A stretch of 64,000 nt of DNA from Verrucomicrobiota bacterium. Lineage in GTDB: Bacteria; Verrucomicrobiota; Verrucomicrobiia; Limisphaerales; UBA1319. The notes beneath the pieces were generated by a model. The model had not been told where the DNA came from. It did no database searches and worked only from the letters and a program-made list of their open reading frames with translations. Below, one piece after another: positions 9,656 through 18,059 of the stretch. Made by a program: the position numbers and the translations under genes. Numbering within the stretch: the stretch's first letter is position 1; each line of letters begins with the position of its first letter. The stretch covers positions 124,001 to 188,000 of the forward strand of contig JAKLFB010000003.1 in the NCBI GenBank assembly GCA_022711435.1. The letters are read 5' to 3'.

Positions 9656-11632
9656 ATGACATCCAGATACTTTTCCATGGCACGATGGGCTTGGTCCCTG
9701 GCGGCGATGTGGGCGATGGCGAGCGGTTCGGCGGGTCTCGGGGCGGCTGAATCTGCCGTCTCCGCCCGTGAGAAGGAGCGCCAGCTGATCCAGATTCTGA
9801 AGTCGGATGCGGCGCCGGCTGACAAGGCGATACCCTGCAAGCAGCTGGCCATCTATGGGACGAGAGAGGCTGTCCCGGCGTTGGCGCCCCTGCTGGCGGA
9901 TCCGGAGCTGGCATCGTGGGCGCGCATTGCGCTCGAGGCGATCCCCGATCCGGCGGCCGGCGCGGCCCTGCGCGATGCCCTGGGCCGCGTCCGCGGCCGG
10001 CTCTTGATCGGCGTGATCAACTCGATCGGGGTGCGCCGCGATGCCGGAGCGGTGGACCCGTTGATCGAGAAGCTGCGGGATCCCGATGCCGGGATCGCCG
10101 CCGCCGCCGCGGAGGCGCTGGGACGGATCGGCGGCCCGACGGCGGCCGGCGCGATCGAGTCCTCGCTGGCCGCCGAGGCTCCCCAGGTCCGAGCCGCTGC
10201 GGCGCAGGGATGCATTCTGGCGGCGGAGCGGTTTCTGGCTGAAAACAAGCGCGATGAAGCCCAGCGCCTCTATGATGCCGTGCGCCGGTCGAACGTCCCG
10301 CTGCAGCGGACGCTGGAGGCGACTCGCGGCGCGATTCTGGTCCGGCAATCGGCGGGGATCCCGCTCCTGATCGAGCAGCTGCGGTCCTCGGATCGCGCCC
10401 GGTATGCGATGGCGTTGCGGACGGCGCGCGAGCTGCCTGGGACCGAGGCGACCGAAGCGATCGCGTCGGAGCTGGATCGCTGTCCAGCCGCCCGCCAGGC
10501 GAGCCTGTTCATGGCCCTGTCCGACCGCCCGGACGCGGCGGTGTTGCCGGCGGTGCTGCGGATCGCCCAGAGCGGGCCGAAGGAGCTGCGGGTGATCGCC
10601 CTGCGCCGGCTCGATCATTGGAGCGATGTGGCCTGCGTGCCGGTCTTGCTGGAGGCCGCGGCGGGCAACGACGATGCCCTGGCCCAGGCCGCCCGAACGG
10701 CCCTGACGCGCATCGAAGGGCCGGAAATCGAGCGGGACCTGCTGGCCCGGCTATCGTCGGCGGGCGGACGAACGCGGCAGGTACTGATCGAGCTGGCCGG
10801 GCCGCGCCAGATGACTGCAGCCCTGCCGATCATTCGCCCCAGCGTGTCGGACAGCGACGCGGAGATCCGCCGCGCCGCCGTCGAAACCATCGGTGCTCTG
10901 GGAGACCGCGGACATGTGGCCGACCTGGTGCGGTTGCTCGATCAGACCGCCGGCGCCGCGGAACAGGAATCGATCCAGAAAGCGCTTCTCTCGATCTGCG
11001 GCCGGGCAGGAGCGGGGTCGGTTCCGAGCCTGATGCCCCTGATGCGGAGCCGGGAAGGCGCTTTGCGGCAGGTGGCGTTGCAGGGGATGGCCGCGGCGGG
11101 CGGCGCCGAGGCGCTGGCCGCCGTCGTGTCGGGTCTCGAAGACGCCGACGAAGCGGTCCAGGACGAGGCCGTGGGCGTGCTGGGGACGTGGCCGAACAAC
11201 TGGCCCGAGGACCAAGGGGTGCTGGAGCCGCTCCTGGCGCTGGCGAAGACGGGCAAGAAGATGTCGCATCGGGTGCAGGGAGCGCGCGGCTACCTGCAGC
11301 TCCTCCAGGAGAACAAGGGGATTGCCGCCGACGCCAGGCTTGCCCGAGTCGATGCCCTCCTGCCCTCGATTCCGCGGGCCGAGGAGAAGCGGTTGGCGAT
11401 CGCGGTGGTCGGCGCCATACCCACCGCCGCCGCGCTCGATCGATTGGCGATCCTGTCGGAGGATCCAGCCGTGAAGGAAGAAGCCTGCCTGGCGATCGTG
11501 AACTTGGTGGGAGGCAAGCAACGCCCGAACATCGCCCCGGAGCGGATGCAGAAGGCTTTGCGGACTGTGCTCGAGAGGACCGCCAACGATACAACCCGCC
11601 AGAAGGCCCAGGCATTGCTCCAAGCCCGGTGA
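9656..11632 (+). CDS. Exported HEAT-repeat protein
   Basis: The 658-residue protein has an N-terminal signal peptide (ARWAWSLAAMWAMASGSAGLGAAES) followed almost entirely by HEAT/PBS-lyase-like helical repeats. Recurrent units such as DAGIAAAAAEALGRIGGPTA, DAEIRRAAVETIGALGDRGH and DEAVQDEAVGVLGTW make a superhelical binding scaffold. No catalytic domain or heme motif is visible, although in this phylum such repeats are often fused to cytochromes or to DUF1080 domains. Function is probably protein-protein binding outside the cytoplasm. It lies 37 bases downstream of the Gfo/Idh/MocA gene and is followed by a hairpin-rich non-coding stretch. Confidence 0.8.
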   Translation: MTSRYFSMARWAWSLAAMWAMASGSAGLGAAESAVSAREKERQLIQILKSDAAPADKAIPCKQLAIYGTREAVPALAPLLADPELASWARIALEAIPDPAAGAALRDALGRVRGRLLIGVINSIGVRRDAGAVDPLIEKLRDPDAGIAAAAAEALGRIGGPTAAGAIESSLAAEAPQVRAAAAQGCILAAERFLAENKRDEAQRLYDAVRRSNVPLQRTLEATRGAILVRQSAGIPLLIEQLRSSDRARYAMALRTARELPGTEATEAIASELDRCPAARQASLFMALSDRPDAAVLPAVLRIAQSGPKELRVIALRRLDHWSDVACVPVLLEAAAGNDDALAQAARTALTRIEGPEIERDLLARLSSAGGRTRQVLIELAGPRQMTAALPIIRPSVSDSDAEIRRAAVETIGALGDRGHVADLVRLLDQTAGAAEQESIQKALLSICGRAGAGSVPSLMPLMRSREGALRQVALQGMAAAGGAEALAAVVSGLEDADEAVQDEAVGVLGTWPNNWPEDQGVLEPLLALAKTGKKMSHRVQGARGYLQLLQENKGIAADARLARVDALLPSIPRAEEKRLAIAVVGAIPTAAALDRLAILSEDPAVKEEACLAIVNLVGGKQRPNIAPERMQKALRTVLERTANDTTRQKAQALLQAR

Positions 11633-11661
11633 TTGGCACAGGGCCGGAAAGCCGCGATTAA

Positions 11662-11691
11662 GGCGCCATCCCTCCGAGGTGGGATGGCGCC
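11662..11691. terminator. Perfect 11-bp stem-loop after the HEAT-repeat gene
   Basis: GGCGCCATCCC (11662-11672) and GGGATGGCGCC (11681-11691) form a perfect 11-bp stem with an 8-base loop, 30 bases past the HEAT gene stop. No T-run follows on either strand, so it is not a textbook intrinsic terminator. It may stabilise the 3' end of the mRNA or be part of a repeat. Part of the 300-base non-coding stretch 11633-11932. Confidence 0.45.
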
Positions 11692-11702
11692 ACGAAAAGA
11701 AG

Positions 11703-11834
11703 TCCGCCTCCTGAGGTCGGCGACGGTTCCGGGGATCCAGGGTGCAAGCCCTCCCGGGGCAGCCGAGGTCGCGAGGCGGAATTCACTCTGGGCCAGCACG
11801 ATCGATGCAACCTGCGGCAGCCGCCCTTGGCGGC
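11703..11834. repeat. Fold-back sequences in the intergenic stretch 11633-11932
   Basis: TCCGCCTC (11703-11710) and GAGGCGGA (11773-11780) are perfect inverted repeats. The sequence between them is also partly self-complementary, giving a 78-base imperfect fold-back. A second small hairpin GCCGCC-CTT-GGCGGC (11820-11834) is followed after a few bases by a T-rich tract (CTTTCAGTTTTCTTT) and could be a weak terminator for the HEAT gene. No gene was seen in this 300-base gap. A clear promoter for the sigma factor gene could not be assigned. Confidence 0.4.
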
Positions 11835-11932
11835 GGTCACCTTTCAGTTTTCTTTATGTGATTCACGTGCAACTTTATCCCTGAGCACTGGGTATAACCA
11901 TTGACAAGCCCTGAACCGGCACGGGGCGACGG

Positions 11933-12505
11933 ATGAACGAGAGTGAACAGTTCGAGGCGTTCATGCGGGATCATCAGGATATGGTTTACACGGTGGCGAT
12001 TCGGCTGCTGGGCAACGATGCGGACGCGCAGGATGTGTGTCAGGAGACGTTTCTGAGGGCGTACGACCGGTTTGCCGAGCTGATCAAGACTCAGACTGTA
12101 GGGGGATGGCTGCGGACCGTGGCCCGGAATCTGGCGCTGAACCACCTGACACGGTATCGGGCGCGATGGCGGTTTTTCTCGGAGATGATGCCGGAGGGCG
12201 AGGAGGGCCAGTTCGAGGCGGACCTGGCGGCGCCGCCCGAATCGAACGCGCCGGGGGATGCGGACCGCTGGGCGGATCTGGAGGACGTCCTGAGGCGGTT
12301 GCCGGAACATCAGCGGGTGCCCCTGGTGCTCTTCCATTTCGAGGAATTGAGCTACGAGGAGATCGCACGCCGGCTGGGGGTGTCATTGAGCAAGGTCAAG
12401 ACGGATATCCATCGAGCGCGGCAATCTTTGGCGAAGAAGATGGAGCAAATGGGATTGCTCGCCGACGGCAGTCGGGCTGCCGAGGGATGCGGAGGATGCG
12501 GCTGA
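11933..12505 (+). CDS. ECF-type RNA polymerase sigma factor (sigma-70 family)
   Basis: The 190-residue protein has the two domains of an extracytoplasmic-function sigma factor. Region 2 (about residues 8-75) contains HQDMVYTVAIRLLGNDADAQDVCQETFLRAYD. Region 4 (about residues 118-165) contains LEDVLRRLPEHQRVPLVLFHFEELSYEEIARRLGVSLSKVKTDIHRARQ in overlapping pieces. It would direct RNA polymerase to a small set of stress or envelope promoters. It is followed 15 bases later by a short membrane protein that is likely its anti-sigma partner and then by a bactofilin-like/RDD protein, suggesting an envelope-related regulon. The C-terminal tail ends in a glycine/cysteine-rich GCGGCG of unclear role. 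Confidence 0.92.
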   Translation: MNESEQFEAFMRDHQDMVYTVAIRLLGNDADAQDVCQETFLRAYDRFAELIKTQTVGGWLRTVARNLALNHLTRYRARWRFFSEMMPEGEEGQFEADLAAPPESNAPGDADRWADLEDVLRRLPEHQRVPLVLFHFEELSYEEIARRLGVSLSKVKTDIHRARQSLAKKMEQMGLLADGSRAAEGCGGCG

Positions 12506-12520
12506 ACAGCAGAGGCAACC

Positions 12521-12964
12521 ATGAACCCGGAACAGGAACTGGAACGGCAGGTGGGGGATGTATTGCGGCGGATGCCGGCGAGGCGGGCGCCGGCGGATCT
12601 GGCGGTCCGCGTGATGGAAGCGGTGGCGGCCCGCCAGCGGCTGCCATGGTGGCGGCAGGCCTACTGGTCATGGCCGGCCTGGGCGCGGGCGCTGATGGGG
12701 GGGGGCTTGGGTGGACTGGCGGTTGCCATGGTGGCTCTCGGATTCTGGGGCGGCGGATGGGCGATGGAATGGGTGGGAGGCTGGGGAGGGCGGGGCGCTG
12801 CGGTGTGGAATGCGATCCAGTTATTGGGTCAAGCCGGGACAGGCGCGTTTCGCCAGATCCTGCAGCCGTGGCTGCTGGGTGTTTGGGCGGTTTCGCTGGT
12901 GATGTATCTGTTCTGCCTGGGGGCTGGGACAGCGTATTTCCGTCTGACGTGGCGGAGGATCTAA
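12521..12964 (+). CDS. Putative anti-sigma factor-like membrane protein
   Basis: The 147-residue protein lies directly after the ECF sigma gene, the usual place for an anti-sigma factor. An N-terminal soluble helix (NPEQELERQVGDVLRRMPARRAPADLAVRVMEAV, seen in parts) is followed by two membrane segments at about residues 57-80 and 113-138. The HxxxCxxC zinc-binding signature of ZAS-type anti-sigma factors is absent, so the assignment rests on position, size and topology. The VMEAVAARQ stretch resembles the linker seen before the membrane helix in many anti-sigma proteins. Likely co-transcribed with the genes on both sides. Confidence 0.6.
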   Translation: MNPEQELERQVGDVLRRMPARRAPADLAVRVMEAVAARQRLPWWRQAYWSWPAWARALMGGGLGGLAVAMVALGFWGGGWAMEWVGGWGGRGAAVWNAIQLLGQAGTGAFRQILQPWLLGVWAVSLVMYLFCLGAGTAYFRLTWRRI

Positions 12965-12977
12965 ATCGCAAGGGCCT

Positions 12978-14504
12978 ATGAAGACTAACCTCGGTTGGAA
13001 GGCGGCGGGTGTTGTGCTGGGAGCATGGCTGGCCTGGTCTGAGGCTGCGGCTCAACCGATCGAATCCGTGGATGTCGTCCCGACCGATCCAACGGAATCG
13101 GCGCCAGCCCGGTTTGAACGGCACCACCAGGAGATCCCGTTTTTCGGCCAGAATGTGGTCGTTGAGACGAATGAAATCTATCAGCCGGGCCTAGTCCTGA
13201 TCGGAGGGAAGGCGGTGGTGCGGGGCGAGGTTCGCGGGGATGTTGTGGCCGTGCTGGCCGACCTCGAGATCGAGGGCAAAGTGGATGGGGACGTCGTCGT
13301 GGTGTTGGGAAAGACCGACCTGAAGGATTCGGCCCAGGTGCGGGACAGCGTGGTGGCGGTGGGGCCGGTCGCGGTGGCGTCCGGTGCGGCGATTGGGGGC
13401 GACCGGGTGTTCATCCCATGGCTGTCGAGCCTGCCGGGGCTGGGATGGGTTGAGCAATGGTTGCGACATGGCCTTCTCTGGCTGCGGCCGCTGCCGCATC
13501 AGCATGCCTGGGCATGGTGGATTACGGGCATCCTGTTGCTGTTCTACGTGCTGCTGTCGGCGGTCTTTCCCCGGCCGATTCGGGCCTGTGCGGCCGTGCT
13601 CGAGGAGCGGCCGTTGGCGACGCTGGGGACGGGGATTGTGCTGCTGGTGCTGATGGGTCCACTCCTGCTACTGCTGCTGGTATCAGTCGTGGGAGTCATC
13701 GTGATGCCCTTCCTGGCATGCGGCTTGGTGCTGGCCTATTTCTTTGGCAAGGCGGCGGTGTATCAGGTCGCCGGCCAGCAGATCGCTCGTCAGCTGGGAT
13801 TGGGTGTCCTGGACAAGCCGTTGGCTAGCTTGGTGGTGGGCATGGCATTGTTCACCCTCCTGTATGTGACGCCGATTCTGGGGCTGCTCGCATGGGGTGC
13901 AATCGTGCCCGTGGCGATGGGGGCGGTTATGGTCGCCCTTTTCCGCGGATTGCAGAGGGAGAGGGGGCCAGCAGCCGTGACGGCGCCGATCCTGACTCCG
14001 GGCGGAGAGGGCGGAAGCGCTGGGGGCGACACGGCGCCATCGGGTGTGCCGGCGGGCAGCCCTGCGGCGGGTGCGCCCACCATGGATTCAATGGCTGCGG
14101 GGCAGGCAGGGATCCGTTGGGCCGAGAGCGGCATGCCCTGCGCGGGTTTTTGGATCCGGCTGCTGGCAGCGGTCATTGACGGGGTGGTGGTGTTTGGCGC
14201 GCTGGCACTTCTTCACCTGTCTCGGCACTGGTTTCTGGTATGGCTGGCCTACCACTTGGCTCTTTGGAGCTGGAGAGGCACGACGATCGGAGGCGCGCTG
14301 CTGGGGCTCAAACTGGTCCGGATTGACAGCCGGGACGTGGATTTTCCGGTGGCGCTGGTGCGGGGGCTATCGGCGATCTTGTCGGCAGTGGTTCTCGGTT
14401 TGGGATTCTTCTGGGTGGGCTGGGACAACCGCCGGCAATCGTGGCATGACAAAATCGCTGGCACGGTGATCGTCCATATGCCGAAAGGCACGCCTCTGTT
14501 TTGA
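12978..14504 (+). CDS. Bactofilin-like polymer-forming region fused to RDD membrane domain
   Basis: The 508-residue protein starts with a signal-like segment. Beta-repeats at about residues 65-135 (VVRGEVRGDVVAVLADLEIEGKVDGDV and DSAQVRDSVVAVG, in parts) resemble the right-handed beta-helix of bactofilins/polymer-forming proteins. Several membrane helices follow at about residues 175-320, then a low-complexity G/A/P/S linker. The C-terminal RDD domain (GFWIRLLAAVIDGVVVFGAL, then RRQSWHDKIAGTVIV) is complete. The gene starts 14 bases after the anti-sigma-like gene and ends before a strong terminator. It may be an envelope sensor or effector of the sigma factor; that is inference from context. 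Confidence 0.75.
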   Translation: MKTNLGWKAAGVVLGAWLAWSEAAAQPIESVDVVPTDPTESAPARFERHHQEIPFFGQNVVVETNEIYQPGLVLIGGKAVVRGEVRGDVVAVLADLEIEGKVDGDVVVVLGKTDLKDSAQVRDSVVAVGPVAVASGAAIGGDRVFIPWLSSLPGLGWVEQWLRHGLLWLRPLPHQHAWAWWITGILLLFYVLLSAVFPRPIRACAAVLEERPLATLGTGIVLLVLMGPLLLLLLVSVVGVIVMPFLACGLVLAYFFGKAAVYQVAGQQIARQLGLGVLDKPLASLVVGMALFTLLYVTPILGLLAWGAIVPVAMGAVMVALFRGLQRERGPAAVTAPILTPGGEGGSAGGDTAPSGVPAGSPAAGAPTMDSMAAGQAGIRWAESGMPCAGFWIRLLAAVIDGVVVFGALALLHLSRHWFLVWLAYHLALWSWRGTTIGGALLGLKLVRIDSRDVDFPVALVRGLSAILSAVVLGLGFFWVGWDNRRQSWHDKIAGTVIVHMPKGTPLF

Positions 14505-14521
14505 CATCCATCCGATTCGAG

Positions 14522-14551
14522 GGCGCGCTTCGGACTCGAGGCGCGCCTTTT
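14522..14551 (+). terminator. Rho-independent terminator of the sigma factor operon
   Basis: GGCGCGC (14522-14528) pairs with GCGCGCC (14541-14547) around a 12-base loop and is followed by TTTT. It sits 18 bases after the RDD gene stop and just before the convergent symporter gene end at 14591. This is the cleanest intrinsic terminator in the window. Confidence 0.75.
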
Positions 14552-14590
14552 GGGAATGGCTGCTCGGGCTGGCAGGTACTCAGGCCGGGC

Positions 14591-16531
14591 TCAGATGGAG
14601 CGTTCGGTCGAGCCGGGGAAGCAGCGCTGGAGATGGGCAGTGTCGGGCGGCCGGGTGAACAGGCTCACCACAATGACGGTCAGGGCCGAGAGCGGCAGGG
14701 CGATGAGGATCGGATCCACGACGGGCCAGTTCGGCGAGGAGGCGAGAACGCTGGCGCTGACCAGGCCGAGGATGGTGCATTCGGGCACTTTCACCAGGAG
14801 CAGCCACAAAGCGGTGGCCGTGAAGCCGACGATCATCGAGGTTAGGGCCGCGGTCCGGGTGATGCGCCGGAAGAAGAGGCCGCCGACATAGGCGGGAAGG
14901 AAGGTCGAGGCGCAGAGGCCGAAGAAGATGGCTGTGGCGCGGGCGATGACGCTGACCATGACCTGGTACTTGTGCGCGTAGTAGCCGAAAGCGACCGCCA
15001 AGACCAGGCCGAACAGGATCGCGACGCGGACGATATAGATTGTGCGGTCGGGCCCTTGGGCGCGCGAGGCGCCGAACAGGCTCTGGAACAGGTCTCGGCC
15101 CGCGGCGGTGCCCAGGGTATGGAACTGGCTCGAGAGGGTGCTCATGGCCGCTGCCAGCATGGTCAGAAGAAAGACCAGGCCGAACCAGGCGGGCATGGCA
15201 TCCTTGATGAAGCTGGGGATGATCTGGTCGGAGATGCCCTTGGCATTGACGATGCTGATGGAGCGTCCCTGGGCGATCCGGTTGGGTCCGGCCGACTCGG
15301 CGTAGGGCTTCTCCGGATCCAGGACGGCGGGGACGACATTGCCTTCGCGGACGGTTCCGACCTCGTTGGTGGTTTTCGGGATGGGGAGCCATTGGCCGCT
15401 CGAGTCGGCGGGGGGCGGAGCGGTCAGCGAGGAGGTTTTGCCGCCCTTGGCAGTTTCCTTGATGACATCGAGCCATTGGCCCGAGGCATCCTGGGACATG
15501 AGCTGGAGCACCACATGCCCTTTGTCGGAGTGGATCGTCTTGACGATGCGGCCTTTGAAGAGGGTGCCATGCTGGGCGTAGTAGGCGTTGGAGAGCGCGC
15601 CGGTGGTGAACGCGATACCGGTCATGCAGAGGATGAAGACGCCGCCGATGCCGACCGCGCGATTGAGCTCGCGGCGGCTCCTGACGGTCATGAAACGGAC
15701 CGCGAGCTGGGGCTGGGAGAGGACGCCGATGCCCACTCCCAGGACGAGCGTCGAGATCACGATCCACCAGAGGTTGTATCGATTGTCGCCGAAGCCGAAG
15801 AGGGGCATTTGGGTCCACCCTTGGTGGCCCAGAGCGGTGAGCGCGGGCGGCGCCAAATCGGCGAGATCGGTCAGGGTTTGGTGGCCGGGGGTCACGCCGC
15901 CGATCCGGACATAGGTGTAGACCAGAAGGACCACCATGCCGATGAACATGATGCTGCCCTGCAGGGCATCGGTGTACATCACTCCCTTGAGCCCGCCATA
16001 AAACACATAGGCGGCAACGAGCACGGCGAAGAGCAGCAGGGCGACATTGTAGTCGATCTCGAACGACCGGGTGATGAACTCCGTGCCGCCGATCAGGACC
16101 GCGGCGCCATAGAGCGGCATGAAAAGCACGATGACGAGCCCCGCGAAGACCTGGATGAAGCGGCTTTGGTAGCGACGGCCGAGAAGCTCCGGGAACGTGT
16201 GGGCGTCCAGCCGGTGGCCGATCCGGCGCGTGGGCCCGCCCAGAAACACGAACGCGACAAAGATGCCGACGAAGATGTTGCAGAACGTGAGCCAGAGCAG
16301 GCTCATGCCGAAATTGCCGGCGGTGCCGCCGAAGCCGACGATGGCGCTGGTCGAGATGAATGTGGCGCCGTAGCTGAGCGACATGACAAAGGGATGCACT
16401 TTGCGGCCGGCGACCAGGTAATCCGTCGTGGTCTTGGTGCCTTGATAACCCAGCCAGCCCAAGTAGGCGGTCACAAACAGGTAGAGCAACACTACGAAGA
16501 TGTCTAAAAGACCGACTTCGGCGAGCAACAT
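14591..16531 (-). CDS. Sodium:solute symporter (SSS family)
   Basis: The 646-residue integral membrane protein has the SSS pattern: GWLGYQGTKTTTDYLVAGR at the first helix, YGATFISTSAIVGFGG in helix 2, YVFYGGLKGVMYTDALQG in the middle, and later helices through LAAAMSTLSSQFHTLG. It would import an unknown organic solute (sugar or carboxylate type) with sodium. A hydrophilic insertion of about 100 residues (about 335-440, KGGKTSSLTAPPPADSSGQW) between two helices is unusual for the family and probably lies outside the membrane. The start ATG at 16531 follows a small accessory protein gene by 60 bases, forming a two-gene unit. Confidence 0.9.
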   Translation of the reverse strand: MLLAEVGLLDIFVVLLYLFVTAYLGWLGYQGTKTTTDYLVAGRKVHPFVMSLSYGATFISTSAIVGFGGTAGNFGMSLLWLTFCNIFVGIFVAFVFLGGPTRRIGHRLDAHTFPELLGRRYQSRFIQVFAGLVIVLFMPLYGAAVLIGGTEFITRSFEIDYNVALLLFAVLVAAYVFYGGLKGVMYTDALQGSIMFIGMVVLLVYTYVRIGGVTPGHQTLTDLADLAPPALTALGHQGWTQMPLFGFGDNRYNLWWIVISTLVLGVGIGVLSQPQLAVRFMTVRSRRELNRAVGIGGVFILCMTGIAFTTGALSNAYYAQHGTLFKGRIVKTIHSDKGHVVLQLMSQDASGQWLDVIKETAKGGKTSSLTAPPPADSSGQWLPIPKTTNEVGTVREGNVVPAVLDPEKPYAESAGPNRIAQGRSISIVNAKGISDQIIPSFIKDAMPAWFGLVFLLTMLAAAMSTLSSQFHTLGTAAGRDLFQSLFGASRAQGPDRTIYIVRVAILFGLVLAVAFGYYAHKYQVMVSVIARATAIFFGLCASTFLPAYVGGLFFRRITRTAALTSMIVGFTATALWLLLVKVPECTILGLVSASVLASSPNWPVVDPILIALPLSALTVIVVSLFTRPPDTAHLQRCFPGSTERSI

Positions 16532-16591
16532 GGTGATTCCTTGGGTTGTAAGGGAATGGAACGTTGAATCCCGATCGAGGCCGGGCGCGGC

Positions 16592-16762
16592 CTACAGTTT
16601 TTCTTCCGCCTTGTCTTCCGAGGCCGCCCAGCGGACGTCATCCTCCTGAATCGATTCGTCGCCGCGGTTCCAGTTGATGGCGCTGTAGACGACACAAAGG
16701 ATGGCGCTGGCGATGCAAAGGATGAAAACCAGAGCGATCCAGGGATCAGGCAAGCCTAACAT
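16592..16762 (-). CDS. Small single-helix symporter accessory protein
   Basis: The 56-residue protein MLGLPDPWIALVFILCIASA... has one membrane helix (about residues 8-29) and an acidic, soluble tail. The N-terminal phrase LGLPDPWIAL plus NWNRG after the helix matches what I recall as the symporter small accessory protein family, found directly before SSS transporters. I chose ATG 16762 instead of the longer frame starting at 16822 because family members start at MLGLPDPW. It is transcribed with the symporter, 60 bases downstream, and probably helps its assembly or stability. Confidence 0.75.
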   Translation of the reverse strand: MLGLPDPWIALVFILCIASAILCVVYSAINWNRGDESIQEDDVRWAASEDKAEEKL

Positions 16763-16898
16763 AGCGTTCTTTGGGTTGATGGTGATCCGGCGAGTGTCCG
16801 GGAACGGCCAGCGCCGCCACATGCATCTGCAACGGCATGGCGCGCGATAGCATCTGTCAAGGGCATCAGTGTCATATTCTTAGACGAAGCCCCAAAAG

Positions 16899-17897
16899 GT
16901 GTCGAGCCCAAATTTGCCTTCGACCCATCTTTTCCGGCCCATTCCCGCCGGATTTGACAACGGCGGGCCTCAGGGGAATGATGAACGGCACGGCGGCGCC
17001 ATCGTGGATCCAACACAGGCGCGAACATCGGATCGAGGCGCGCTGCGCAGTGCGAACGGCCCATTTCCAGTGACGACGAAATCGAGCGATGAATTGCAGG
17101 TCCGGGTTCAGGGAGAACAGGGCCGGGGCACGCTGATCTACCTGCCGGGGATCCAGGGGGATTGGACCCTCATCGCCAGCTTTCGGAAGGCGGCCCTGCC
17201 CGAGTGGCGGTTCGTCGAGTTCACCTACCCGCGCTCCACGGCGTGGAGTTTGGCCGATTATGCTCGGGCGGTTCGCGAAGCGCTCGAGCAAGAAGGGATT
17301 CGGGAGGGATGGCTGATCGGGGAGTCGTTTGGGTCGCAGGTCGCATGGGCCGTGATCGATCTCGAGGCGGGCGAGGGGAGGGGGCCGGCTGGCGGGGCGG
17401 ATTCCTTTCAGGTGTTGGGATTGATACTGGCGGGCGGTTTCGTGAGGCATCCGTGCCTATGGGGGGTGCGAGGGGCGCTGGCGTTGTGGCGCCGAATGCC
17501 CGCCCGATGCCTGCGGGCGCTCCTCAAACTCTATGTGTGCTATGCCCCCTGGCGATATCGGCGTGCGCCCGAGACGATGGCCGATCTGCCCGAGTTCGTT
17601 TCGCGCCGGGATGAAGCTGACCATCGAGCCACGGCGCACCGGTTGGAACTGATCTTGGGCAACGATCTGCGGCCGGTTGCGCGGAGATTTGACCGGCCGG
17701 TGTTCTACCTGGGAGGCGCGATCGATCCGCTGGTGCCCTGGCCCTGGGTGCGGGCGTGGCTGCGCCGCCACTGCCCCGGCTATCGGGGCGGTCGGACCTT
17801 CTGGATGGCCGACCACAACGTGCTGGCATCGTCGGCGCGATCCGCCGCGGTTCAGGTGGGGCAATGGTTGAATCCCCTTTTACAATTCCCGCCGTGA
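16899..17897 (+). CDS. Alpha/beta hydrolase fold protein
   Basis: Up to 332 residues. The alpha/beta hydrolase core begins at TLIYLPGIQGDW. The nucleophile elbow is GESFGS, the acid is probably in GAIDPLVPW and the catalytic histidine in ADHNVLASS. There is no signal peptide, so it is probably cytoplasmic. Substrate unknown. The start is uncertain: GTG 16899, 17004 and 17070 are all in frame and none has a good ribosome site. The last, just before TTKSSDELQVRVQGEQG, gives the more normal N-terminus. It is divergent from the symporter pair and followed by a 160-base gap. Confidence 0.7.
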   Translation: MSSPNLPSTHLFRPIPAGFDNGGPQGNDERHGGAIVDPTQARTSDRGALRSANGPFPVTTKSSDELQVRVQGEQGRGTLIYLPGIQGDWTLIASFRKAALPEWRFVEFTYPRSTAWSLADYARAVREALEQEGIREGWLIGESFGSQVAWAVIDLEAGEGRGPAGGADSFQVLGLILAGGFVRHPCLWGVRGALALWRRMPARCLRALLKLYVCYAPWRYRRAPETMADLPEFVSRRDEADHRATAHRLELILGNDLRPVARRFDRPVFYLGGAIDPLVPWPWVRAWLRRHCPGYRGGRTFWMADHNVLASSARSAAVQVGQWLNPLLQFPP

Positions 17898-18059
17898 AGC
17901 ATGGAGGCGGTCGCCGGCTCGATTCGCGGGTTGAATCATGGCAGTTTCGCCGCGCCGAGCCAATAGCCTGGAAAGCGGGCCCTCTGATGATCCGTTGCAT
18001 CGCGCTCCTTCGCGCTGGACGACACGCTATCGTCCGGGTAATCAAGGCGCGTGGACTCG

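Noticed and set aside
14972..16507. 511-codon plus-strand frame opposite the symporter
   Set aside because: Mirror frame of a conserved membrane protein, rich in Asp/Gly/His and without any domain.
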